DNA from: Streptomyces eurythermus
Lineage (GTDB): Bacteria > Actinomycetota > Actinomycetes > Streptomycetales > Streptomycetaceae
Length of the DNA stretch: 64,000 nucleotides
NCBI RefSeq assembly: GCF_014649115.1
Contig: NZ_BMSK01000016.1
Span: 124,572 to 188,571, forward strand
Direction: 5' to 3'
Shown: piece by piece, positions 25,755 to 34,920 of the stretch
Layout of the letters: each line of letters begins with the position of its first letter
Position numbering within the stretch: the first letter of the stretch is position 1
Translations under genes and position numbers: made by a program
The notes under the pieces: generated by a model
What the model saw: only the letters and a program-made list of their open reading frames with translations
What the model was told of the DNA's origin: nothing
The model's database searches: none

Positions 25755-26822
25755 GTGACCGCGAACGACACCTTCACGGGCCAGGGGCCCGCAGCGACGT
25801 ACGACAGCGCGTTCCTCAAGGCGTGCCGGCGCGAACCCGTGCCGCACACCCCCGTGTGGTTCATGCGCCAGGCCGGCCGCTCCCTGCCCGAGTACCGCAA
25901 GGTCCGCGAAGGCGTCCCCATGCTGGAGTCCTGCATGCGGCCCGAGCTGGTCACCGAGATCACCCTCCAGCCGGTGCGCCGGCACGGCGTGGACGCGGCG
26001 ATCTACTTCAGCGACATCGTCGTCCCGCTCAAGGCCATCGGTATCGACCTCGACATCAAGCCCGGCGTCGGCCCGGTCGTCGAGCAGCCCATCCGCACCC
26101 GCGCCGACCTGGCCCGGCTGCGCGACCTCTCCCCCGAGGACGTGCCGTACGTCACCGAGGCCATCGGCATGCTCACCCGCGAGCTGGGCGCCACCCCGCT
26201 GATCGGCTTCGCGGGCGCGCCCTTCACCCTCGCGAGCTACCTGGTCGAGGGCGGCCCCTCGCGCACGTACGAGAACGCCAAGGCGATGATGTACGGCGAC
26301 CCCGGGCTGTGGGCCGACCTGCTGGACCGGCTCGCCGACATCACGGCCGCCTTCCTGAAGGTGCAGATCGAGGCCGGCGCCGGCGCCGTCCAGCTCTTCG
26401 ACTCCTGGGCCGGCGCGCTGGCCCCGGCGGACTACCGGCGCTCGGTCATGCCGGCCTCCGCGAAGGTCTTCGACGCGGTCGCCGGGTACGGCGTCCCGCG
26501 TATCCACTTCGGCGTCGGCACCGGCGAGCTGCTGAAGCTCCTGGGCGAGGCCGGCGCGGACGTCGTCGGCGTCGACTGGCGCGTCCCGCTGGACGAGGCC
26601 GCCCGCCGCGTCGGCCCCGGCAAGGCCCTCCAGGGCAACCTGGACCCGACCGTGCTGTTCACCGACAAGGACACCGTCGAGGCCAAGGCCCAGGAGGTGC
26701 TCGACGCCGCCGCCGGGCTGGAGGGGCACGTCTTCAACCTCGGCCACGGCGTCATGCCGAACACCGACCCGGACGCGCTGACCCGGCTCACGGAGTACGT
26801 CCACACCGCGACCGCGCGCTGA
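25755..26822 (+). CDS. hemE: Uroporphyrinogen decarboxylase
   Basis: Removes four carboxylates from uroporphyrinogen III to give coproporphyrinogen III in heme synthesis. Its 355 residues fit the family. Signature PVWFMRQAGRSLPEYR lies near residue 30, followed by YFSDIVVPLKAIGID, GFAGAPFTLASYLVEGG and VQLFDSWAGAL. GTG 25755 was chosen. It lacks a ribosome site but has GAGACT 6 nt upstream, so a leaderless start is likely; GTG 25734 is a less likely longer option. The later steps, cgoX/hemY and hemQ/chdC, lie 2.4 kb downstream. The gene ends 1 bp before the convergent rhomboid gene. Confidence 0.97.
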   Translation: MTANDTFTGQGPAATYDSAFLKACRREPVPHTPVWFMRQAGRSLPEYRKVREGVPMLESCMRPELVTEITLQPVRRHGVDAAIYFSDIVVPLKAIGIDLDIKPGVGPVVEQPIRTRADLARLRDLSPEDVPYVTEAIGMLTRELGATPLIGFAGAPFTLASYLVEGGPSRTYENAKAMMYGDPGLWADLLDRLADITAAFLKVQIEAGAGAVQLFDSWAGALAPADYRRSVMPASAKVFDAVAGYGVPRIHFGVGTGELLKLLGEAGADVVGVDWRVPLDEAARRVGPGKALQGNLDPTVLFTDKDTVEAKAQEVLDAAAGLEGHVFNLGHGVMPNTDPDALTRLTEYVHTATAR

Positions 26823-26823
26823 C

Positions 26824-27648
26824 TCACCAGGCGGAACGGGGCCGTGCGCGCCTGCCGAACAGCAGGCCGGGCGGCTCCGGCGGCGGTGGTGTGCCGGGCT
26901 TGAGCGGCCAGGCGAGCAGCATGCCCGCCACGAAGCCGACCACATGCGCCGCGTACGCCACCGTGCCCGCGCCGGACACCCCGTGTCCGGAGGAGTACAC
27001 CGCCTGGAGCCCGAACCAGAACCCGAGCACCAGCCAGGCGGGCAGCCTGAGCGGCAGGAAGACCAGGAACGGCACCAGCACCCACACCCTGGCCCGCGGA
27101 TACAGCACCAGATAGGCGCCGAGCACCCCGGCGATCGCCCCGGACGCGCCGATCAGCGGGTCCGCGGAAGTGTCGTTGAGCAGCGCGAAGCCGTATCCGG
27201 CCGCGTAGCCGCACACCACGTAGAAGAGGAAGAACCGGATGTGGCCCATCCGGTCCTCGACGTTGTTGCCGAAGATCAGCAGGAACAGCATGTTCCCCAG
27301 CAGGTGCGGCCAGCCGCCGTGCAGGAACATCGCCGTGAACACCGACAGCGGCGGCGACTTGTCGTAACCGGGCGGCGCCACCACGCAGCCCGGCCCCTGC
27401 GGGCCCACACCGACCTCCCCGGTCGGCACCAGCCGGGGCATCCGGTCGTGGATCAGCTCCCGGGGGACCGCCGCGTAATGGTCCAGGAACGCCTGCAGAT
27501 CGCACAGCTGGGCCAGCTTGGAGCCGCCGGTCACGGAACCGGCCATGCCGGGCATGGTGACGAACACCAGCACATTGGCGGCGATGAGCGCGTACGTCAC
27601 CCAGGGGGTGCGGCGCACCGGGTTCAGATCATGGACGGGGATGACCAC
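26824..27648 (-). CDS. Rhomboid family intramembrane serine protease
   Basis: A membrane protease of about 274 residues that cleaves within lipid-embedded segments. The catalytic Ser is in LIGASGAIAGVLGAY and the catalytic His in AAHVVGFVAGMLL. The FLHGGWPHLLGNMLFLLIFG stretch with NNVEDRMGHIRF is the rhomboid loop and second helix. A soluble insertion lies at about 45-95. The start is uncertain: GTG 27648 gives VVIPVHDLNPVRR, and TTG 27654 would add two residues. It converges with hemE with a 1-bp gap. The substrate is unknown. Confidence 0.9.
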   Translation of the reverse strand: MVIPVHDLNPVRRTPWVTYALIAANVLVFVTMPGMAGSVTGGSKLAQLCDLQAFLDHYAAVPRELIHDRMPRLVPTGEVGVGPQGPGCVVAPPGYDKSPPLSVFTAMFLHGGWPHLLGNMLFLLIFGNNVEDRMGHIRFFLFYVVCGYAAGYGFALLNDTSADPLIGASGAIAGVLGAYLVLYPRARVWVLVPFLVFLPLRLPAWLVLGFWFGLQAVYSSGHGVSGAGTVAYAAHVVGFVAGMLLAWPLKPGTPPPPEPPGLLFGRRARPRSAW

Positions 27649-27699
27649 ACACAAGTAGTGCCCGCGATCCGGCCCCGCTATCAGCGCGTCCGCCGCCGG

Positions 27700-29085
27700 T
27701 CAGCCCGACCGCACCTTCGAGGCGGCCTTCCGCGCGGCCACCAGCACCGGGTCCCACACCGGTGAGAACGGCGGGGCGTACCCCAGGTCCAGGGCCGTCA
27801 TCTCCTCCACCGTCATCCGCGCGGTCAGCGCCACCGCCGCGATGTCCACCCGCTTCCCCGCCCCCTCCCGGCCGACGATCTGCACGCCCAGCAGCCGTCC
27901 CGTACGGGCCTCGGCGAGCATCTTCACCGTCATGGGGGCGGCCCCCGGGTAGTACCCGGCGCGGCTGGTCGACTCGATGGTGACCGTCTCGAACCGCAGG
28001 CCCACCCGGCGGGCGTCCTTCTCCCGCAGGCCGGTGCGGGCGATCTCCAGGTCGCACACCTTGCTCACGGCCGTGCCGACGACACCGGGGAAGGTGGCGT
28101 AGCCGCCGCCCGCGTTGGTGCCGATGACCTGGCCGTGCTTGTTGGCGTGGGTGCCGAGCGGAACGTACTGCTGCTGTCCGGAGACCAGGTTCAGCACCTC
28201 CACGCAGTCGCCGCCCGCCCAGACGTCCTCCTGCCCGCGCACCCGCATCGCCAGATCGGTGAGCAGCCCGCCGTGGGCGCCGAGCGGCAGCCCGGCCGCC
28301 CGGGCGAGGGCGGTCTCCGGACGGACGCCGATGCCGAGGATCACCACGTCCGCCGGGAACTCGGCGTCCCGCGTGGCCACCGCCCGTACCCGGCCGTCCC
28401 GCCCGGTGAGCACCTCGGTCACCTCGGCGTCGCCGACCATGGTGATGCCGAGGCCCTCCATGGCCCGGTGCACCAGTCGGCCCATGTCCGGATCCAGCGT
28501 CGACATCGGCTCCCGGCCCCGGTTGACGACCGTCACCTCGAAACCCCGGCGGATCAGCGCCTCGGCCATCTCGACGCCGATGTAGCCGGCGCCCACGACC
28601 ACGGCCCTGCGGCCCCGCGTGCCGGCCAGGGTGTCCAGCAGCGCCTGGCCGTCGTCGAGGGTCTGCACCCCGTGCACCCCGGGGGCGTCCACGCCGGGCA
28701 GATCCGGGCGGACCGGCCGGGCACCGGTGGCGATGACCAGCTTGTCGTAGGGCGTCCAGTACTCGGCGCCGGAATCGACGTCACGCGCGTGTACCCGCTG
28801 CCCGGCCACGTCGATCTCCGTGACCTCCGTGCGCATCCGCAGATCGATGTCCCGCGCGCGGTGCTCCTTCGCCGTCCGCGCGATCAGCCGGTCCCGCTCC
28901 GGAACCTGACCGCCCACCCAGTACGGGATGCCGCACGCCGAGAAGGAGGTGAAGTGGCCGCGTTCGAACGCCACGATCTCCAGCTCCCCGGGCCCCCGCA
29001 GCCGCCGCGCCTGCGACGCCGCGGACATGCCCGCGGCGTCACCCCCGATCACGACCAGCCGTTCCCTGCCGCCAGCGATGCTCAT
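27700..29085 (-). CDS. FAD-dependent pyridine nucleotide-disulfide oxidoreductase (CoA-disulfide reductase / NADH oxidase type)
   Basis: A 461-residue flavoprotein. The FAD motif is VVIGGDAAGMSAASQARR. The single redox Cys is in FTSFSACGIPYWVGG near residue 50, as in CoA-disulfide reductase and NADH oxidase. The NAD(P) motif is AVVVGAGYIGVEMAEAL, followed by VWAGGDCVEV and the dimerisation domain (about 340-455) with REGAGKRVDIAAVAL. It likely recycles a low-molecular-weight thiol disulfide or consumes NAD(P)H with oxygen. It stands between heme genes but shows no direct link to them. ATG 29085 is the first in-frame start. Confidence 0.88.
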   Translation of the reverse strand: MSIAGGRERLVVIGGDAAGMSAASQARRLRGPGELEIVAFERGHFTSFSACGIPYWVGGQVPERDRLIARTAKEHRARDIDLRMRTEVTEIDVAGQRVHARDVDSGAEYWTPYDKLVIATGARPVRPDLPGVDAPGVHGVQTLDDGQALLDTLAGTRGRRAVVVGAGYIGVEMAEALIRRGFEVTVVNRGREPMSTLDPDMGRLVHRAMEGLGITMVGDAEVTEVLTGRDGRVRAVATRDAEFPADVVILGIGVRPETALARAAGLPLGAHGGLLTDLAMRVRGQEDVWAGGDCVEVLNLVSGQQQYVPLGTHANKHGQVIGTNAGGGYATFPGVVGTAVSKVCDLEIARTGLREKDARRVGLRFETVTIESTSRAGYYPGAAPMTVKMLAEARTGRLLGVQIVGREGAGKRVDIAAVALTARMTVEEMTALDLGYAPPFSPVWDPVLVAARKAASKVRSG

Positions 29086-29189
29086 GGGAACACGCTACGG
29101 GGCGCGGCCGGTTCGGCCCCCGTCGGCCCCCGCGGGCCGGACGCCGGGTCCCGGCCGGAGTGTCAGTGGGGTCTGAGAGAGTGGGGGAC

Positions 29190-30641
29190 ATGAGCACAAC
29201 GGGTAGGGGCCTGGGGCACGTCGTCGTCATCGGGGCCGGTATCGCCGGGCTGGCCGCCGCGCACCGGCTGCTGGGGCGCGGCGCGCGCGTGACGGTGCTG
29301 GAGGCCGGCGACCGGGTCGGCGGCAAGCTGCTGCCCGGGGAGATCGCCGGCGTCCGCGTCGACCTCGGCGCCGAGTCCATGCTGGCCCGCCGTCCGGAGG
29401 CGGTGACCCTCGCGCGCGAGGCGGGCCTCGGCGAGTCGCTCCAGCCGCCGGCCACCGCCACCGCCTCGATCTGGACCCGGGGCGCCCTGCGGCCCATGCC
29501 CAAGGGCCATGTGATGGGCGTGCCCGGCACCGCCGCCGCGCTCTCCGGCGTCCTGTCCGCCGAGGGCCTGGCCCGCATCGAGCGCGACGCCGACCTGCCC
29601 CGCACCGAGATTGGCGACGACGTGGCCGTCGGCGAGTACGTGGCGGCCCGGCTCGGCCGCGAGGTCGTCGACCGTCTCGTGGAGCCGCTGCTGGGCGGGG
29701 TGTACGCGGGCGACGCCTACCGCATCTCGATGCGCTCGGCCGTCCCCCAGCTCTTCGAGGCCGCCCGCGCCCACACCTCCCTCACCGAGGGCGTCCGCGA
29801 GATCCAGGCGAAGGCCGCCGCGCACCAGCAGGCCGGGCCGGTCTTCATGGGCATCGCCGGCGGCATCGGACGGCTGCCGCTCGCGGTCGCCGACTCGGTG
29901 CGCGCCCGCGGCGGCGAGATCCTCACCAACACCCCCGCCCGCGCACTGCGCCGGGAGCCGGACGGCTGGCGGATCACCGCGGGCGAGCGCGAGCTGCGCG
30001 CCGACGCGGTCGTGGTCGCCGTACCCGCCCCGGCCGCCGCCCGGCTGCTGCGCGCCGAGGTCCCGGGGGCCGCCGCCGAGCTGGCCGCCGTCGAGTACGC
30101 CTCCATGGCCCTGGTCACCCTCGCCTACCGGCGCGCCGACGCCCGCCTGCCCGAGGGCAGCGGCTTCCTCGTGCCGCCCGTCGACGGCCGCACCATCAAG
30201 GCGTCCACCTTCGCCTCCCACAAGTGGGGCTGGATCGCCGAGGAGGACCCGGACGTGGTGGTCCTGCGCACCTCCGTGGGCCGCTACGGCGAGACGGAGA
30301 TCCTCGACCGGGACGACGCCGGCCTGGTGGAGGTCTCCCGGCACGACCTGCGGGAGGCCACCGGCCTGGACGCCGTCCCGCTGGAGACCAGGGTCACCCG
30401 CTGGACCGACGGCCTGCCCCAGTACCCCGTCGGGCACCACGCGCGCGTGGCCCGCGTCCGCGAGCACATCGCCAGGCTCCCGGGGCTCGCGGTGTGCGGC
30501 GCCCAGTACGACGGCGTCGGCATCCCGGCGTGCGTCGCGAGCGCCTGCGCCGCGGTGGACCGGCTGGCGGGCGACGACCGGGGCGTCCGGGAGCTGACGG
30601 CCCACCCGGTGCAGAGCCTGCACGGCGGAGCGGGAGAATAG
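29190..30641 (+). CDS. hemY: Coproporphyrinogen/protoporphyrinogen oxidase, HemY type
   Basis: A flavoprotein of 483 residues that oxidises the porphyrinogen ring by six electrons. The FAD motif HVVVIGAGIAGLAAAHRLL lies at the N-terminus, with GDRVGGKLLPGE after it. KASTFASHKWGW and LPQYPVGHHARV are typical of HemY. In Actinobacteria, HemY works as coproporphyrinogen III oxidase (also called CgoX) in the coproporphyrin-dependent pathway. ATG 29190 follows GGGGGA. hemQ starts 5 bp after its stop, so the two are co-transcribed, and hemE lies upstream. Confidence 0.95.
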   Translation: MSTTGRGLGHVVVIGAGIAGLAAAHRLLGRGARVTVLEAGDRVGGKLLPGEIAGVRVDLGAESMLARRPEAVTLAREAGLGESLQPPATATASIWTRGALRPMPKGHVMGVPGTAAALSGVLSAEGLARIERDADLPRTEIGDDVAVGEYVAARLGREVVDRLVEPLLGGVYAGDAYRISMRSAVPQLFEAARAHTSLTEGVREIQAKAAAHQQAGPVFMGIAGGIGRLPLAVADSVRARGGEILTNTPARALRREPDGWRITAGERELRADAVVVAVPAPAAARLLRAEVPGAAAELAAVEYASMALVTLAYRRADARLPEGSGFLVPPVDGRTIKASTFASHKWGWIAEEDPDVVVLRTSVGRYGETEILDRDDAGLVEVSRHDLREATGLDAVPLETRVTRWTDGLPQYPVGHHARVARVREHIARLPGLAVCGAQYDGVGIPACVASACAAVDRLAGDDRGVRELTAHPVQSLHGGAGE

Positions 30642-30646
30642 GGACC

Positions 30647-31378
30647 ATGAGTGACGACGCCCCCATCACCGAGTCCGGCAGGATCCCGAACAAGGGCAAG
30701 CTGGCCAAGGACCTCAACGAGGTCATCCGCTACACCCTGTGGTCGGTCTTCAAGCTGAAGGACGCCCTGCCGGAGGACCGCGCGGGATACGCCGACGAGG
30801 TCCAGGAGCTGTTCGACCAGCTCGCCGCCAAGGACGTCACGGTCCGCGGCACCTACGACGTCTCCGGTCTGCGCGCCGACGCCGATCTCATGATCTGGTG
30901 GCACGCCGAGACCAGCGACCAGCTCCAGGAGGCGTACAACCTCTTCCGCCGCACCAGGCTGGGCCGCGCGCTGGAGCCGGTCTGGTCGAACATGGCGCTG
31001 CACCGCCCGGCGGAGTTCAACCGCTCGCACATCCCGGCGTTCCTCGCCGACGAGACGCCCCGGAACTACGTCAGCGTCTACCCGTTCGTGCGCTCCTACG
31101 ACTGGTACCTGCTGCCCGACGAGGACCGCCGCCGGATGCTCGCCGACCACGGCAAGATGGCCCGCGGCTACCCGGACGTGCGCGCCAACACGGTCGCCTC
31201 GTTCTCCCTCGGCGACTACGAGTGGATCCTCGCCTTCGAGGCCGACGAGCTGTACCGCATCGTCGACCTCATGCGCCACCTGCGCGGCTCCGAGGCCCGC
31301 ATGCACGTCCGCGAGGAAGTCCCCTTCTTCACGGGCCGCCGCAAGAACATCGGCGACCTGGTGGCGGGGCTCGCCTGA
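30647..31378 (+). CDS. hemQ: Coproheme decarboxylase (HemQ/ChdC)
   Basis: The final enzyme of the coproporphyrin-dependent heme pathway; it decarboxylates iron-coproporphyrin III twice with hydrogen peroxide. Its 243 residues belong to the chlorite-dismutase-like family. RNYVSVYPFVRSYDWYLLP contains the reactive Tyr region, and LADHGKMARGYPDV supplies the proximal heme His. The C-terminal FFTGRRKNIGDLV is typical of the actinobacterial type. ATG 30647 follows a GGGAGAATAGGG ribosome site that overlaps the hemY stop. Presence of hemQ beside hemY and the lack of hemN/hemF nearby support this pathway. Confidence 0.96.
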   Translation: MSDDAPITESGRIPNKGKLAKDLNEVIRYTLWSVFKLKDALPEDRAGYADEVQELFDQLAAKDVTVRGTYDVSGLRADADLMIWWHAETSDQLQEAYNLFRRTRLGRALEPVWSNMALHRPAEFNRSHIPAFLADETPRNYVSVYPFVRSYDWYLLPDEDRRRMLADHGKMARGYPDVRANTVASFSLGDYEWILAFEADELYRIVDLMRHLRGSEARMHVREEVPFFTGRRKNIGDLVAGLA

Positions 31379-31380
31379 GG

Positions 31381-33036
31381 TCAGGCGCCTTCTGGCCGAG
31401 CCGCCGGAGGCCGCCGCGGTGCGCACGACGCGTGCCGCGCCGGCACCCGGCCCTCCAGCAGGTACGCGTGCAGGTGCCCGTTGACGCAGGCGTTGGGCCC
31501 GCCCGCGATCCCGTGGGTCCCCGCGTCCCGCTCCGTCACCAGCACCGACCCGGCCAGCCGCCGGTTCATGGACAGCGCCCCCTGGTACGGCGCCGCCGCG
31601 TCCCGCTCGGCCGCCAGGATCAGCACCGGCGGCAGCTCGCCGGGCCCGGTCCGCACGTCCAGCGGCTGCTGCCGGGGCTCCGGCCAGAAGGCGCACGGCA
31701 GGTTCGTCCAGGCGTTGTCCCAGGTCTCGAAGGGCGCCACCCGGGCGAGGCGGGTGTTGTCGCGGTCCCACACCGCCCAGTCCGTCGGCCAGGGGGCGTC
31801 GTTGCACTCGACGGCGGTGTACACGGCCGAGGCGTTCTCCGCCTCGGCGGCCGTCTCCGGGCGCGGCGCGGCCAGCCGGACCAGCGGCTCCGGGTCGCCG
31901 CGCAGATAGGCCGACAGGGCCGCGGCGCGGCTCGGCCAGTAGTCCTCGTAGTACCCGGCGGTCAGGAACGCGTCGTGCAGCTGTCCGGGGCCCACCTTCC
32001 CGCCCGCCGCCTTCCCGGCCAGCCGCTCGCGCGCGGTGTCGTAACTGCGCTGCACCCGCGCGGACGTGGCGCCGAGCCGGTACACGTCGTCGTGCCGGGC
32101 GATCCAGTCCCGGAAGTCCGCCCAGCGGTCCTCGAACGCCGCCGACTGCTCCAGGTTGCTGCGGTACCAGATCTTCTCCGGGCCCGGGTCCACCGCCGCG
32201 TCCAGCACCATGCGCCGCACGTGGGAGGGGAACATCGCCGCGTACAGCGCGCCGAAGTAGGTGCCGTACGAGGCGCCCATGAAGGTCAGCCGGTCCTCGC
32301 CCAGCGCGGCCCGCAGCACGTCCAGGTCCCGGGCGTTGTTCAGCGAGGTGTAGTGGCGCAGCCGGCTCCCGGACCGCTGGGCGCAGCCGCGCGCGTACGC
32401 CCGCGCCCGCTCGACGCGTTCCCGCTTGTACGCCTCCGTCGGGTGCACCGGCGCCTCGGTGGGCGCCTCGAGGAAGCCCGCGGGGTCCTCGCAGGACAGC
32501 GGCGCCGAGCGGCCCACCCCGCGCGGGGCGTAGCCGACCAGGTCGTAGCCGGCGGCGATCCGCTCCCAGCCCGCGACCGTGCCGATCAGCGGGAAGTACA
32601 TGCCGGAGGCGCCGGGGCCGCCCGGGTTGAAGACCAGGGCGCCCTGCCGGGGGACCTTGCGCTTGCTGTTGTGCGGGTCCTTCTGGGTGGCCGGGGCCCG
32701 GCTGACGGTCAGCTCGATCTGCCGGCCGTCCGGGTGGGCGTAGTCCAGCGGGACGCTCACCGTGCCGCACCGCACACCGGCCGGCGCGCCCGGCACCTCG
32801 GCCGCCGGGCACGGGCCGAAGTCGATCCCGGCCGCCCGGGCGCGGGCCGCGGCCACCGCGGTGCCGCGCAGCTCGGCCGCGCCGGGGGCCGCCGAGACGT
32901 GCGTGGCCTGCGTGGCCTGCGGGACCCGGGGGGCGTGCGGAGGGCCGGGGGTGCCGGGGGTGCCGCCCGCCGGGGCCGCGGCCAGGGTGGTCAGCAGCAA
33001 GGACCCGGCGGCCGAGTAAAGGGCGGCAGCTTTCAT
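31381..33036 (-). CDS. Secreted tripeptidyl-aminopeptidase-like alpha/beta hydrolase
   Basis: A 551-residue exported serine peptidase related to the Streptomyces SlpD/SlpE and Tap families. ATG 33036 follows AAGGGA. A signal peptide covers about residues 1-25 and a Pro/Ala-rich linker follows. The catalytic Ser is in FMGASYGTYFGALYA (GxSxG), the Asp is expected in the LPPVLILAAERDAAAPYQGA region, and the His is in RDAGTHGIAGGPNACVN near the C-terminus. PGGPGASGMYFP is the oxyanion loop. Cys residues such as ECNDAPWP suggest disulfides. It converges with hemQ with only 2 bp between stops. Substrate preference is inferred from the family. Confidence 0.9.
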   Translation of the reverse strand: MKAAALYSAAGSLLLTTLAAAPAGGTPGTPGPPHAPRVPQATQATHVSAAPGAAELRGTAVAAARARAAGIDFGPCPAAEVPGAPAGVRCGTVSVPLDYAHPDGRQIELTVSRAPATQKDPHNSKRKVPRQGALVFNPGGPGASGMYFPLIGTVAGWERIAAGYDLVGYAPRGVGRSAPLSCEDPAGFLEAPTEAPVHPTEAYKRERVERARAYARGCAQRSGSRLRHYTSLNNARDLDVLRAALGEDRLTFMGASYGTYFGALYAAMFPSHVRRMVLDAAVDPGPEKIWYRSNLEQSAAFEDRWADFRDWIARHDDVYRLGATSARVQRSYDTARERLAGKAAGGKVGPGQLHDAFLTAGYYEDYWPSRAAALSAYLRGDPEPLVRLAAPRPETAAEAENASAVYTAVECNDAPWPTDWAVWDRDNTRLARVAPFETWDNAWTNLPCAFWPEPRQQPLDVRTGPGELPPVLILAAERDAAAPYQGALSMNRRLAGSVLVTERDAGTHGIAGGPNACVNGHLHAYLLEGRVPARHASCAPRRPPAARPEGA

Positions 33037-33211
33037 CGCGTATCCCTTCGGTGCGCGGCGGCGGTGGCACGGCTGCCACGGCCCGGCGCGAACACAAGGG
33101 ATATTTGGTACGGCCGTGGGGGAAGGCAAGGACCGCCCGGCCGGTGTCGGCGTCAATGCCCCCTGTGCGCCCCCGGCGCCTTCCGGGCTCGCGGATCCCG
33201 GACGCTCCCGG

Positions 33212-33997
33212 TCACTCGCGCAAGGGCTGGTCGCGGTGGGTGAAGGCCGCGCGCAGCTCCGGCTCGCCGATCGCGTGGATGCCGCGTACGGCGACGGAGG
33301 TGAGGAACGACCGCTCGTCCCCGGCCGGCCGCCCGGTCAGCGCGCGCAGCAGCCGCTGCCCGGCCGGGGAGGCCCAGGGCGAGTAGGGGTGCACCTCGAA
33401 CCGGGCGATGGCCAGGCTGCTCAGCGTCAGTATGAGGGGCAGCGCGAACCACGCGCCCACCAGCGGGCGCGGTGTCCCGGTGTCGCCGGGCAGCAGCAGG
33501 GCCGTGATGCCGAGCGCCGTCACGGCGAGCGCGGCGGCGCGCACCTGACGGACGGCGGACGCCACCGTGCCCGAGCACTCGGGCACCGCGAGCCCCGCGT
33601 GCACCAGGCCGTCGGCCAGGCGGCGTACGGCCTCCGCGTCGGCCGCCCGCGTCCGCACCGGCGCGATCCGTGACTGTCCGCCGGGTCCTATGGCTCCGAT
33701 GACGGACTGCTCGATCTCGTCGCGGCCCCGCGGGTCCACGACCGTGGCCCAGCCGGTGTGCGCGAGCAGCAGCCGGCGCTGGCGGGCCATGGAGACGAGG
33801 GCCACATCGGCGACCCGCCGGGGCCCGCCGGAGAGGAACGCCGCCTCGTACAGCGTCAGATCGCGCTCGGCGACCGTCGGCGTGCCGGGTGCGTCCGGCG
33901 TGTCCGATGCGTCCGTGCGTACGGCCGCCAGGCAGAGGCGAGCGCAGGCCGTACCGGCGAAAGCCCAGGCCAGGAAGAGGAGAAGGACCCAGAACAT
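33212..33997 (-). CDS. TIGR04222-like membrane protein
   Basis: A 261-residue protein with an N-terminal membrane segment, a soluble part (about 30-130) and two central helices (about 145-200). The block LTLYEAAFLSGGPRRVADVALVSM near residue 45 matches the start of the TIGR04222 domain. Members of this family often end in a Gly/Cys-rich tail; here the C-terminus is short and ordinary (ending HRDQPLRE). It neighbours a DUF4142-like gene and a DUF692/MNIO gene, a frequent association. ATG 33997 has no strong ribosome site. Function unknown. Confidence 0.75.
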   Translation of the reverse strand: MFWVLLLFLAWAFAGTACARLCLAAVRTDASDTPDAPGTPTVAERDLTLYEAAFLSGGPRRVADVALVSMARQRRLLLAHTGWATVVDPRGRDEIEQSVIGAIGPGGQSRIAPVRTRAADAEAVRRLADGLVHAGLAVPECSGTVASAVRQVRAAALAVTALGITALLLPGDTGTPRPLVGAWFALPLILTLSSLAIARFEVHPYSPWASPAGQRLLRALTGRPAGDERSFLTSVAVRGIHAIGEPELRAAFTHRDQPLRE

Positions 33998-34094
33998 GAG
34001 CTGTTTGTATGTCAGGGGGCTGGGTGAACACCATGCTCTGTTCACTATCCGGACGCACTGTTGCCGGTATGTGACGTTCCGTTTTCTCCGCTGG

Positions 34095-34826
34095 TCAGGA
34101 CCCGCCGGGCACCGGCACCGGTGCCGGCGTGACCGGCACGGCGGCGCTGGGGCCGACCTCCGGCGGGGTCGGCACCGGGGCGGGGGAGACCGCCAAGTCC
34201 CGGGCCAGCGCGGCGAAGTCGACGTATCCCGTCGCCTCCAGCGCCTTGATGTGGTCCAGGACGGTCGCGCCCGCGTCGTCGGCCAGATCGCGGACCAGGG
34301 AGTTCTGGGTGCCGGCCCGGACCTGGGCGGCGAGAGAGTACACCCGGCCGTGCGCGAGCCGCAGCACGGCGGTGAACCGCCGGTCGAAGTCCTGGCCCTC
34401 GGCCGCCTCCAGGGTGGCGAGCCACCGCTTCTGCCGCTCGTCCGGCTCGTTGGGCAGGGGAGTGCCGAGCTGGGCGGCGACGGTGCGGACATGGGTGTCC
34501 AGGGCGGTGTGACCGTCCACGAGATGCCGCCCCGCCGCGCGGACGGCCGGGGTCGTCCCCTTGCGCAGCGCCAGCTCCCCGGCCGGCAGCTCCCACAGCC
34601 CGGCCAGCCGGACCTTGGTGACGAAGTCACGGTCCGCGTCGGACAGCGGTCCGTACGGTGTCGTGACCGTGCGCGTGCTCAGCGCCGTCGCGGCCGCCGT
34701 GTCCGGCCGGCCGGCGTACGACCAGAGCGGGACCAGCAGGGCGACGGCCGTCGCCGCGAGGGCGGTCACGATGAGCCCGGTACCGCTGAAGATGCCTCGG
34801 CCGGTGACGGGGGGTCGGGGTCGCAT
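34095..34826 (-). CDS. DUF4142-like ferritin-fold protein
   Basis: A 243-residue protein with one N-terminal membrane anchor (about 14-37) and an extracytoplasmic four-helix domain. ADRDFVTKVRLAGLWELPAGELAL and VRAAGRHLVDGHTALD match DUF4142, a ferritin-like fold without a known activity. The C-terminal 40 residues are Pro/Val-rich and low in complexity. ATG 34826 follows GAGG; ATG 34856 is an in-frame alternative. The gene lies between the TIGR04222-like and MNIO genes on the same strand, with about 100-bp gaps. Confidence 0.78.
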   Translation of the reverse strand: MRPRPPVTGRGIFSGTGLIVTALAATAVALLVPLWSYAGRPDTAAATALSTRTVTTPYGPLSDADRDFVTKVRLAGLWELPAGELALRKGTTPAVRAAGRHLVDGHTALDTHVRTVAAQLGTPLPNEPDERQKRWLATLEAAEGQDFDRRFTAVLRLAHGRVYSLAAQVRAGTQNSLVRDLADDAGATVLDHIKALEATGYVDFAALARDLAVSPAPVPTPPEVGPSAAVPVTPAPVPVPGGS

Positions 34827-34920
34827 GGTGCCTCGGAGTGGGAGCGGGGCTGGCATCGTACCGAGGTGCTGCCCCGCCGGGGCAGGCGCCGCCGCACCGC
34901 CGGGCGGCCCGGGGCCCGGC